DNA from: Cymodocea nodosa
Taxonomy: Eukaryota > Streptophyta > Magnoliopsida > Alismatales > Cymodoceaceae
Assembly (NCBI GenBank): GCA_036874045.1
Contig: CM072335.1
Span: 392,001-456,000, forward strand
DNA length: 64,000 bases
Direction: 5' to 3'
Below the pieces are notes generated by a model. It searched no databases. It was not told where the DNA came from and worked only from the letters and a program-made list of their open reading frames with translations. Numbering within the stretch: position 1 is the first letter of the stretch; every line of letters begins with the position of its first letter. Position numbers and translations under genes: made by a program. Below are positions 42,320 to 54,036 of this stretch, one piece after another.

Positions 42320-42392
42320 TCCATTGCCGGGATTTGAACCCGGGTCGCCTGGGTGAAAGCCAGGTATCCTAACCGGACTAGACGACAATGGA
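42320..42392 (-). tRNA. tRNA-Glu (anticodon UUC)
   Basis: 73 nt, minus strand. The acceptor stem TCCATTG pairs with CAATGGA. The A box TCTAGTCCGG and B box GGTTCAAATCC are intact. The anticodon stem-loop CCTGG-CTTTCAC-CCAGG carries TTC. No intron is present, and a T7 terminator follows. It looks functional. Confidence 0.96.
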
Positions 42393-44393
42393 ATATGTCT
42401 AAGTGGAGAGATAATTGTTTGTAAAAACTATAAACTCGAACATCATCGGTTCATCTGTCCCTACCCTTCTTCAAGAGGCTACCAGCATGATAGTTGCTTT
42501 CCTTCATGTTTGCTTGATCGCTAACTGCATTTTTCCCGATAAAATTGTAGATAAAAGTATAACTGGGAGAAAGAAAAGGCAAAGCAGAGAACAAAATAAG
42601 ATAGAAGGAAGAGAAATGGAATGGGAACCAGGGGTTGGAGGTGAAAAGCGAAATTTGAGGAAATATGTAAAAAAATATTACTTACAATAAATATTTTCCC
42701 GTAACCATGACAATCCATCGGCGTCTCCAAGTTAGACAGACCCCTTAGCCATATATCGTGTGCTTGGCATGGGCATTGTTGCTTGCGAATAATCATAAAT
42801 CATAAGACACAGAATAATAAGACATTACTACATCACACAAAGTCTGGTGGAGAGTGTTGTGAGGTAAATCACCTGTTTTCTACTTCAGCCAACTTTCTAA
42901 TAACCATGGATTCACGGTATTCCAACGTGCGCCTCATCTCAGATCAGTTGTCTCGGTATATTATTTCTGACATTCTCCAATTTCATGATATTCTTCATTA
43001 TTAAAAAGATAAAGGAATCTGCAACATCGTAATCGATTAAACTCTATAAGTTGCTTATAGCACATCATTCTTTTGGCTCTGGATTTTTTTTAAAAAAAAA
43101 AAAATTGTAGGTTAGAAAAAGGAAAACTAAAATGAAACTTCTAAGAACAAGTTCTGGTAAGAAATTAAATCTTGAAATTATTGGTTAAAACAAATTATAA
43201 TTATAATCAAGTACGTGGCGAAGTTGCGTATAGTATTTGACAATACGTTGTGCAAAACTAAAATGGTATTGTACGCCACAACTAATTGTGAATCAATATA
43301 TTTCGATACTTAAATTAAGATCGAATGGTATATGATAAACGTCCATTGGACGCTTCTCTCCACCTTCGGTCCACTGCCTTTCGCCAGTAAAATTAAAGAA
43401 AGACAAAATCCATGAAAGAGGGATAATGTTTTCCGCTGGTTCGAACACCACCTCTTATTTTATTGCCTATTTGAGGGAATTACATGACGCCTTCCTTGAA
43501 CATAATAAATAAGGAATCTCGTGGCAAGGATTTTAGCTTTTCTCCAGAAAACTTAAAAGAATTTTGCATACGTAATATGAAAAATTATTAAATTACTTTT
43601 TGTATACTAAAAAACAACTTTTTAATGACAAACAAGTAAATACAAAATAAAAATCCAGAGAGCAGTGCAACACACTTTCTGCATCGTACTATTTGGAAGA
43701 GGCTTTCCCACGATTCCACGTTGCACACCATAATCCCAACTGGGTAACATCATAAAGGCGATCATTTAAGGATATCAGACCGTGACACTAACAAATCAAT
43801 GGAAGGCAACTCGCATTTCCATCATTTCTAGCTTGACGCCAAGGAAAACACCAACAACGCCAAAAATACCGAACATCCGTCTTTCCATCGAACCACACGA
43901 CAAAGGGAAACTGCTGGATTGAATACAAAACGCAAACATATCGTGAATAAACAAAGCATTCATTCTAATACACGAAACAAGTAAACTTTTAACGCGAAAT
44001 CTGATTCCCTTACGGTAAATGACCTTGACAGATTGAGTGTCATTAGCACTCCCGAGTCTCTTCTCTATCGCAATACTCGAACTGCATATTGGTTCTTACA
44101 GAAGAAGACCAAACTTCACTAAATTTACATGATACAAAGCAGGAAAACCCATTAAAAGGAAAATAAACCGCAATCCGAACTAGAAATACCACACCACCGC
44201 ACCCAAAAGCAACGGAATGAAAAGATATCCGTCGGATTGGAAGACCTCCCCCTTGTTAAAACCCGGCACATTTAAGAGAAGATTTCGAAGAACCTGCGCA
44301 AGTTGACCGCATATCTAAAACAAGATAGACGCAAGGCAGCTGGCAATAGCAACCAGATACTCCTTTCATTCGATGCATCGGAAACGCCTATGA
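42393..44393. other. Intergenic, no gene seen
   Basis: AT-rich spacer. The right part, from about 44000, is probably 3' UTR of the YTH gene on the minus strand. No tRNA, snoRNA or transposon domain was recognised. Confidence 0.5.
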
Positions 44394-47300
44394 TCAACAG
44401 CCCTTCGAGACACCATTAGCAAAACCATTGGCAACGCCATTAGCGATACCATTTGTAAGAATCCGCTTATCAGGTACCGTTTTCACGACCTTCGCAGCCT
44501 CCACAGAAGCTTTAACCACATCACCTTGATCGGTTAGTTTGTTCTCGGTTTCCTTGTTCAGAACAGAAGTTACTTCCAACGGTTTCTGTATTCTTGCCTT
44601 CATAATCCCGTCCTTGTCCACAACCGTGGCACCCGTTACCTTTCCATCCCATCCCTGCGAGAAAGAAATTGGCATCAGAAATTTGAATTCTCCTACAAGC
44701 GTGTAAATTAAACATTGAATTCTCCACTCGAATAAACATGCCTCTTTCTGGAACTGTTGCTTCGCTCTTTTCTCTTGCATGGCCTTCTGCCGTGTCTCAT
44801 AGAACCCGAAATCATCAAGTATGTTTGTCTTGCTAACATAATCCTTAAATATTTTGAGTAGTTGAATACCCTGATCAAATTTCACCTGCAGCAAGCAACA
44901 CAACAAAAATCAATAACGAAAACAGTACTTGTACCAAAACAAGGTTCTTCTTTACCACCAACCTCTTGAGTGTCTCTGCTATTTGTCACTGGTTTATTAT
45001 CATTGTTCTCAAGTGTAACGTGCTTAAGCGCACTGTTGGGTACATCCTTCACAATGTGCCACTTGACAGGAAAGCAACCATTCCACTTAGGCTGTTGCCA
45101 GTAATCTACAGTTTTATTGAAATCAACAGGCCCCACCATCTCAGCGACACCAACGAATTGCCCACTGGTGTTCACCTGAAAAGTTCGTAGATGTATTCCA
45201 CCGCTAAGCAACAATGCAAGATGAATGCTATATTATAGCAACTTAAAGAATCTCATTAGTGATACATACAGAGAAAAGTAAAAAAACAGAACAGTTTGAT
45301 TTCTCCTGAGCTTCCTGGTATCCAGCATCAAGCTTCTTGTTTCCATTGGGTGTACTGGCCCAAACGCCATACTTGACACTCTTATGAACGTCATCCTCGC
45401 TGTAAGATTTAATAACATAAAATTTTGCATCAGGGTATTTCTCAGGGAAATCTGCTCGGTTGTATTGCTCCCTGTCAGGAACCAAACTAGAATCATCAGT
45501 ACTGGTGTTTGAAGGGAGGCTCTGTCCTTTGACAGCAATAACAACGTTAGGCCCCAAAATCTTTGGATTATTCTTCAAGCGACCTGACCGTGGACCTCTG
45601 TTCAACTCATTCAAATGATCCATGTTTTCATTTCCATAACCAAGGAATCCATTACCACGTCCTCTAGGTCTATACTTGCCATCCATGGCAAGCCAGTTAC
45701 GTCCATTTGCTCTGGAATCATAACCATTTGTTAAGAAACCCTGACCAGTTCTAAATGGACTGGGACATTGCCCATACAATCGACTGTTTGGGTACATCCT
45801 ATTCATATATCCTGGACCAGCTGGACCCATTCCTGAAGGTGGACCAGGAGGGTGCAAACCCTGCAACCAAAAAATAATTAAACAAAGCATATAGGTCAAA
45901 GATGCGATTTAAAACATGGCATTCTATTCATGTTAGAAAGGCATTCAGTAGGGCAGCACAACACGCTTGAATGCATTGATGCCTACTACCATAGGAACCA
46001 AAAAACAAATTTTGAAAAAAAAAAATGTAAGGATGAGGGTAATCCATTTACCATTGGAAGAGGATGGAGGTTCTGGTTTCTCGCTGAAGAGATATTACTT
46101 GCATGTGTAGCAGACGTTGAGACACTGCTCGTTGCAACTGGTCTGTGATGCCAATCAGGTACACCATGGCCATCTATCCATGGGCCAGGTGATCCATATC
46201 TAGGAACCTGATAAGCAGACGTAAAACCACCAGGTAAAGTATTTCTACCATCAGATGACAAGGATGAATTCTTCGGGTTTGCCTTGACAGTAGCTGGTTC
46301 ATTTTTCCCATTTGAATTCGCTATTCCATTGGAGTTGGATTTTGCAATATCTACACCTAACGGTGCTGGGTCAGAAGTGACAGATGTGGTGTTTTCACCT
46401 TGCGACGTAGGAGGTTGGGAAGGTGCATGTACTGAACTTGCTGGCACAGGTGGTGTGTAGTACGCCCCTGGATATGCATAATGCTGAGGACCATACAAGT
46501 GCCCATCTTGTCCCACAGTTGGAACTTGTGAAACAGGAGGGTATGCACCAAATGGAGCATAACCATATCCTGGGTACGCATCCCCATAAACACCCTGTCA
46601 AAACAAGAATTTATTGGAACACAGAAATTTATTCTGAATGCATACGAAAGACTAAACAGGAAGTTGGAAAGGAAACCTAAAGCGTGATTTTCAAATATAT
46701 GCATCAAATGCAATCTTTACATGGAGATGTATTTGCCAACCATACAATATAAGCTAAATCAAAATAATCCATGGTTGGTGAAGAAGTACTGAAAACATGA
46801 TTTTCAATTCATCAAGAGTATATTAGCCGTTAGACATTTACAAAGCAATCCAAACAACAAATCCATCCATATTCAACGAAACATCAATGATAATGCATTG
46901 TGCAGATCACACCCAAGAGGAACTGAAACCAAACACAAGAAACATCCAAAAAAATTTTACGTACATGAGCTTCCTAAAAGCTAGACAATAAGTAAGAATC
47001 TAAGATTGATTTAAGATTAAAAAATAATGTGGTAACTTATAAAATCTCTGCAACGTAACGTCAAGCAATAACTGTGACCTCTTTCCTTCAATTTCAGTAG
47101 AAAAATTTTGATATGAAAAACACAAACTTACATGAGACATGTCCACTCCGTCAGGGCTCAGATATCGTGGAAAGTCCTCCCACTCATTCAAAGAACCTTC
47201 ATAGCCTGAAGGTCCAACAAGACAATAGTGTCATCAGATTGCATCAACGTAAAAGTTCGGCATAACTAACAAGATGTCAATAATGACGGGAAAGAGTTCG

Positions 47301-48256
47301 AAAATTCATGCTGTTGTACTCATTGAACAACTGCGATGTCCTAACTTCAATATGTATAATAGTAAAAGGGAGTGGTTTGGTATTGTAATGGCATTCAGAA
47401 TCAGTAGCTCTGAAAGGATATCCTTACCCCCATAGAAATAGGCAGGTGGTGCATAGTTAGGAACATAGCACATATTTGGATCAATATAATCCTGCATAAC
47501 TGGGGTTACAGACCGATCGTATGAAGGAATTGGCAAGTTGGTGGCTTCGTTATTACCCATGTTGCCATTTTGAACGACAGGGGGCTACAGCATATAAGAA
47601 CGTGAATCAGCACCAATATTGAAAACTTTAGAGAGAAAGCACAGGGCCGTATTACTCTATCGACCATTTCCATCGATCATGAAACAAAAACAATGAAAAT
47701 CATGCCTTCTTGGTAGGTTCGGGTACATCGTTGTTCTTGGTCTTCGCATCCAAGGACAGATTCTGCAGCAACTCCGTAGCTTCTGCGTTGGATAAGTCAA
47801 AGGAAGAAAAACAATGATATTCCAATTAGTGAACTTCAACAAGTTCTAAGTCAACTACCAAATAAAAGAGACTACTTGTTATCGGATGGATAGCACATCA
47901 AATCATCGATACACGTAAAGCAAAAATAAGCAGAAGAAACAATATACGCATAAAGAAACTTCGTTTGCCATCTCGAAAAAACCATGTGAATCAAAATTAA
48001 ACACCAAAAAACCACGTAAATCACATAAGGCGGCGTATTGACTCAAAAGAAGAACCCTAACAAGAGCTTCCGACGAAACACCGCCTCACAAGATCTGAAT
48101 CATAAACCCGTGATCCACATAACAGAGCCCCGAATAAATCGACCCCTTCCGCGGGAAACCGACAGATCCCGCAGAGAAGACACTAGATCCGGAAAAGGGA
48201 ACAAGACGAAAGGGGTGTGGAAGCATACTTTCAGCTGCGGGGGCAACGGCCGCCAT
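44394..48256 (-). CDS. YTH-domain m6A reader, ECT family (ECT2-like)
   Basis: Nine exons on the minus strand: 48229-48256, 47706-47782, 47428-47584, 47132-47205, 46052-46594, 45270-45860, 44963-45175, 44742-44885 and 44394-44654, 695 aa. The long Tyr/Pro/Gly/Ser-rich N-terminal region (to about 430) is disordered, with ECT words such as [28 protein letters not shown] and [14 protein letters not shown] [13 protein letters not shown]. The YTH domain (about 436-575) has [46 protein letters not shown] and [15 protein letters not shown], including the tryptophans that cage m6A. The C-terminus has repeated NG-A units and ends KGC, like AtECT2. Cytoplasmic ECTs bind m6A mRNA and promote organ growth. 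The donors of introns 2 and 8 read GC, not GT. Intron 8 (87 nt) has no in-frame stop. Confidence 0.93.
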
Positions 48257-48260
48257 GGTC

Positions 48261-48604
48261 CTAGGGTTTGCCGGGGGAGGGTGGGAGGGAGCTGTTCCTC
48301 CGACGAGATGTTGATATCGGTCCCGGGTGGGAGAGGGGGAGGGAACAGATCCGGCGCCTCTGGGTTGGGAGTTGGGGAAGAAAACCCTCTCGGAACCCTA
48401 GAAAACCCTAGATTTGGAGAGGCAGAAGATGGAAGCGGGGGGGGTCAGGAGGCGGAGTGAACGCCGCCGCAACGAAAGAGGGGTTTTGAGGATGAGAGAG
48501 CGGTGATTCAAATAGGGGTTTTCCGAAAAGTCCGGATATTTTTGTTTATTTAACGAAATGGTCCTTTCGAATGCCATGACAAGGTGCCTTAAGTCAAACC
48601 CTAA
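48261..48604 (-). promoter_or_regulatory. Leader/promoter of the YTH gene with telo-box motifs
   Basis: Telo-box cores occur several times: CTAGGGTTT at 48261-48269, AAACCCTA at 48403-48410 and AAACCCTAA at 48596-48604 (plus-strand reading). Such motifs mark genes of the translation and RNA machinery. No TATA box is clear. Confidence 0.45.
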
Positions 48605-48930
48605 CACGACTCTTCTTCCATTTTAATAATCTTTTCTTTCTTTCCTCCTCTTGTGGTGATTAGTTTCAGAATCTCATACGATGCCGTGTAAGTCCTTCGT
48701 TTCTACGATTACTTCCATCGTAAGTTGGACTTTTCTCTCCTTTTTAATGATTTTAATCAATTACCCGTGTCTCTAATTTTTTTTCATCACGTAAATTAAT
48801 CTCTCTTCTTGCTCTCTCTCTCTCTCTCTCTTTCTTATTTTTTTATATATAAATTAACGATTTAATTAGCCGGCCTATCGTATGTACGTACACTATCTCG
48901 TACGTTCTCTTTTTTCTTCCATGTATTTGT

Positions 48931-48961
<31 letters not shown>

Positions 48962-50178
48962 GGTGAATTTATTGTGAACGACCGACGACCAAGGAAATTC
49001 TAAAATTTTCATTGAATATATATATAACGTGTCGTTATTTCGTTTTTATTGATTTTTCGTAAATTAATTAAAATATTTTAAATGCTGTCGTCGACTTCTT
49101 GACCACTGGACGAGAGTTTCTGAGTACACAAATTCTTTTTACTTTATAATTAATCAATTAACTTCTCATTTTCCAATGATATGTACAGTTGATTTATCGG
49201 ATTTAAAGGGACATTACGTTCTTCGGTCAAGATCAACGCTCGTGTCTTGTCCGTGTTTACGTAAAGCCACCTTCTTCTAATGTCAAGGAAATTATTGTCA
49301 ATAACGTTTCTTGCCATTTCTTCTATTTTATGTTGAATATTATTTTATTTCTTGCCGCCCCTTTTTTATTCAATATTTTTATCTATTTTAAAAAATGGTC
49401 ATTTTCTACTGTTAAATTCCAATACAACTCTTCCATTGGGAAAAGTAGTAAAAAAGGGGAAAAAATCATTTGGTGGTGATTGGATTTGAAAGCTCGTATT
49501 ATCATGTGATGCAGATCTTTCGCTTATACGTGGTGAGTTTAATTTGGAAACATTCATTAATTAGTTAATTAAGTTCACTAGCTTATAAACACTTGACATT
49601 TTTTATAAAATTATGATAATATGTACAATATTTCATACAAATTATATGAAAGAGTAAAGTCTCTGCTATTTCATTGCCATGGATGTAGTATTTTTAAAAC
49701 ACTGTTTGCCATGAAATTATACCTACAAATATTTGAGATCTCTGATATAAATGACATAATAAAAATTAAAAAAAGAAAAGAAAAATATATAATAGTAAAG
49801 TCCTGTATATGGGATATCTTACTTACTTGATTAAGAATGTCAAAATAAATGTGATGGTCACTGCAATTTAAAAGGATACACCATCGATATATAGTTTTCG
49901 ATGGTATTAAAGATATATGATTGATTAATTATCGATTAATTCAAAAACAAGAGATTTAAATATTTGTTTTACACTGAACGGTGACATTGCGGAGAAGTCA
50001 AATCATACCATCTCAATCAAACGTTTTTAAATTAAAATTGTATTCTTTAGCCAAGATCAATACTCATGAAAATTATTGCTAAGAGTTAAGGATGCGTTGA
50101 AAAAAAAACAATGTTTTTATTATTATTCATGCATTTTGTAAATTTAAGACGAGTTTAGAGTATAAAAGATTAACTTTA
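48605..50178. other. AT-rich intergenic; (CT)n and (TA)n microsatellites
   Basis: (CT)n at about 48808-48830 and (TA)n at 48930-48956. No gene seen. Confidence 0.5.
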
Positions 50179-51198
50179 GGGTGGGGTTTATGTACGGGGA
50201 ATCTGACGGAATTGAAAATTTTTTCTGTCAGATTCCGAGTCATGAGGTGTTTGTGCATTTTGGAATTCAAATTTCTAAAGAATTTAAATTCTAATCATGT
50301 GTAAAGGTTGGGAAAATGAATTCCCAACCTAAAATGTCAGAATTCATTTTCCAAAAGATCGCTCTATGTTCACCCTCCATTGTTGAAGTATATATTGTTA
50401 ATATTTTTTATTTAATTAATTATTTTAATATTTTGTTTATTAAAAATAAAAATATTAATTATTTTATTATTATTAATATTATTTAATTTTATAATATTAA
50501 AATCATAAAATATTATTTAATTCGATCATTATTATTATTTATTATATTATATTATATTATTTAATATATAATATCAAATTTTCAAAAACCATATAATTTT
50601 CCTAACTTTATGTGGTTAACACAAATGAAGTCTTAAAAGTCATTTATAGCTAATAAAATGTTCAGAATTTATTTTTTTATAATCAAAGTATTTAAATAAT
50701 TATTTATTATTTACTTTCATTTATTCACTTCATAATAATTATATTTTTATAAAAGTTATTTATTATTACATTACGAGGAATATAGAATTTATAATTATCC
50801 TTTTGTTGTTTTAAACATTTATTATAACTAAAAAGTTATCAAATTTTTTGTAATTTTTGATTTATTTTATATAATGATATACTTAATTAATTGATAAATA
50901 ATATATAAACATTTAATTTAATAATATGTTCATTTATTAATGTAGTTAATTCATTTCTTGATTAATTACATTTTCACTAATTACTTTAATTCATTACTTA
51001 ACTTTATTAAAAATCAATTATATTCAATTTCCTTCAATTCTATCATGTGCACAAACACCTAAATTTAAATTTATGTTAAATTCCTGAATATGCACAAATA
51101 CTTAGATTTTGAATTCTTTCCATCAAATTCTGTAGAATTCAAATTTCGTTAGAATTCAAATTCTACAGAATTCAAATTCTAAGTGCACAAACAGGTCC
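50179..51198 (+). mobile_element. ~1 kb non-autonomous TIR-type element, copy 2
   Basis: Closely similar along its length and in the same orientation as 2434-3431: shared blocks include GGAATTGAAAATTTTTTCT, CACAAATGAAGTCTTAAAAG and ATTCACTTCATAATAATTAT. The right end is TGCACAAACAGGTCC followed by TAA; TTA precedes the left end (50176-50178). Non-coding and AT-rich. Confidence 0.7.
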
Positions 51199-52800
51199 TA
51201 AGTAAAAATTAGAAGTAAAGTTTCCATCTTAGTCAAGTTTATTATTTGTTTTATTTTTTATATATTATATATTTTACTTTAAATATGTATTACATATGTC
51301 ATCTCCTAAATCTCATGAATAATATTTATTATAGTTTTTCATACATCTTATGTTACAATTAAGGGTATTTGTTTTTAAAAAAAATTCATAGTAATTTGGT
51401 AACTCAATTATATTTCTAAGCGTCTGCAATAATAACACGAGAAATACGTGGATTTTCTTACATATTTTTCTGTAAATTATTTTATGCAATCGTATCAAAT
51501 CCGCCCATGATTAGTCTATTTTTTTTTAAGTTTCTCTTCATTTTTCTTTATAAACCTAGTGTTCGACCGATTCACTTTGATTTTTTTTAATTTTTATCTT
51601 ATCTTCTACCATAAGGTAAATATGAAATAAGTGAACAAAAATGAGTTTGGCTTCAAAGACTTTAAACCTTTTTAAAAAAAATAAATTTGATTTTTTAAAT
51701 AGTCTTATACCTTGATATTTTGAAAATACCGATTTTACCAATGTCAGATATCATATTACACTAAACCAAATGTTTTATTGGATGAGTTTAGCTTGTCGTG
51801 AGTCTTATCCTCTATGTTGCTGTAATGTTTGTTAACATATATCTGGGAAAAAATACATTACTTATGTTAGCTTTCAATAATTTCTATACACAGTTCATGA
51901 CATTAATGACATTTTATAAAAAAAATTTTCCTTTTAATCAATCGGCGAAGGTAGATATGTGTCAACATATATCATTTTCCATTATTATATTATGTCCGTG
52001 ATGATGTGCTTGCCATGCAATACATACAATATGTCGATGTGAAAAACACATTTATAATTGATGTATAAAAGCAAAAAAAAAAAAGTCAAAATTTTAACAC
52101 AACTAATCAAGGCATTGGTGTAAAATATTTTATCTCAAAATCAATTGGTAAATGAATTTATTATATTTTAGGGTAAGTCTTATCTAGTATTTAAGTTCAT
52201 AAATGTAATGTAGGACTTTTCATACCTTTCATTATCTGTTCATTTTTAAATCTACAAGTGTTATACAAAAGAGAGGCGTATAAAAACTAATTGGTCATTA
52301 ACGAAATAAATATTTCGTCTCAAAATCGATAAAAAGAAATTATCTTAAATAATTTTTTTTTACTTGCAACCAAAACCATAGGTAGACGATAAATTTAATA
52401 CGTTCTATTTCCAAGAGGAATAAATACACGAAATGATTTAAATATCTGGTAGAGCGATAATTACATTAAAAAAGGGGGAAAAAAAAGGCTTCCATGCTAT
52501 TAATATATGTTTCCATGAATAGTTAAAGATTTAACTTTACAAGCATATGTACCTAAAATCACAGGGTGTCATGGCAACACCGCAAGATCTGAAAGGAGCA
52601 TCTACGGAATAAGTTAAAGAGAGTTTATATTAAAAATAAATTTATATAAGAGAAAAATATATCGATATTAAATTTGTTTTAGTATTACGACTATAATACG
52701 AGGTGATAAATATTTTTATTATTTGTTTGATCGTAAATTCGAAAGACGTATTCGCCGCAGTGAAGTGGGAAGGCCGCTCTTCCTCTCGCTTCTCGAACGA
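51199..52800. other. AT-rich intergenic, no gene seen
   Basis: Low-complexity A/T sequence. The last ~200 bp leads into the core promoter of the MUT9-like kinase gene. Confidence 0.5.
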
Positions 52801-52806
52801 TCCATG

Positions 52807-52814
52807 TATAAATA
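52807..52814 (+). promoter_or_regulatory. TATA box of the MUT9-like kinase gene
   Basis: TATAAATA followed about 30 bp later by a pyrimidine-rich start region (CTATCTCCTCTTCC). The coding start is 1.2 kb downstream, implying a leader intron. Confidence 0.6.
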
Positions 52815-53000
52815 GAAGCCCGTCACACACATTCTATCTCCTCTTCCCCGTTTCCCATCGATAATCGCAAAATCCGAAAAATCGCAAATCTAAATCCACC
52901 CTCAATCGGCATCCACTCCCTCCTTGGCTCCTCCACCTCCACCTCCACCTCCTTCCCCCAGCCCTAATCCCATCACAAGCACTCCTTTCCTTTTTCTGCC

Positions 53001-53056
53001 TCTTCTTCTTCTTCTTCTTCTTCTTCTTCTTCTTCTTCTTCTTCTTCTTCTTCTTC
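53001..53056 (+). repeat. (TTC)n microsatellite in the kinase gene leader
   Basis: About 18-19 pure TTC/CTT units, about 190 bp after the TATA box, so within the predicted 5' UTR and transcribed as a pyrimidine tract. Confidence 0.85.
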
Positions 53057-54036
53057 GTTGTCATCGTCGTCCTCATCCGGTGTTGTAACTGCTGGGAGCT
53101 GCGATCGACTTTGGCCGCTGCAATGCTGGATCGAGCGGGAGTCCGGGGGAAAGATCTGCAGCCGATCATCGGGACGGCAAGCAGGTGAAGGTGCAGTCGT
53201 AAGGGGTCAGGCCCGATCCCATCCCCCCCTCTCTTTTTCCTTTCCCGTGCCAAGCCGATCGTTGTGTTCGTGACGTTCTTTTTGACGGGAAAAAAAAAGC
53301 GCGTGCTGACCGATCTGATTTGTCTGCGTTTCGATTTCTTGGCGCTAGAGTGGAGGCGATCTGCGGGATGAAAGATTAGATTTTTTTGTTTTTTTGTTTT
53401 ATCGATGGTTTTGGTTTTGGGGGGTGGAGGATAAGATTGGGGTGGGTGTGGGAGGGGACTGGGTTGGATCGAAGGTGGCGGGATGTGGATTTGTTGAGTG
53501 TGGCTGTTGGATAGGAAAGTTGTTTGGAAAACTGTCCCCCCCTTTTTTAGGCTTGTAATGTTTCTCGTTCTGGTTCTGCTTCCGAGGCTTCTTCGTGTTC
53601 TTTCCATTCTCTCAACGGCTATCGATCTTTCTTCCGATGATGGGAAAAAGTAGTCATGTGGATGATCCTTTTTTTATTACATAAGCTCTATACTTGTTCT
53701 CCTAAAATGGTGTCTTTTTGCCGTTTCTGTGCATATGTCGTTCATCTTATATGGGAAGCTCGTAATGCTACTGTTTTTTCACATTTCCGATCCACAATAT
53801 CATCCTCTTTTCAGATGATGATTGCTTATTCTCCAATGGATGATTGCTTATTATATTTTTAAAGTTAATGCCTTTTTCTTATGCTCAGTAAACTTCATCT
53901 ACTGAATGCTCTGTTCTCCCTTCAGTCCTGTTTCTGCCATCTGATCTTATTTTTCATACTTATTTTGCTAGTGCTGCTCCTAGATTGGAAGGGAGTTCAG
54001 GGAATTTAATGTGTGCGTGACTTGCATGGGGAGAGG

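Noticed and set aside
47657-47842. GT donor alternative (GAT|GTACCC) for YTH intron 2
   Set aside because: Keeps phase but deletes the conserved EPTKK segment; the GC donor preserves it.
52834-53607. 257-aa minus-strand frame with a long Lys run
   Set aside because: The Lys run is just the (CTT)n microsatellite read backwards. The region is the leader of the plus-strand MLK gene, and no family resemblance was seen.
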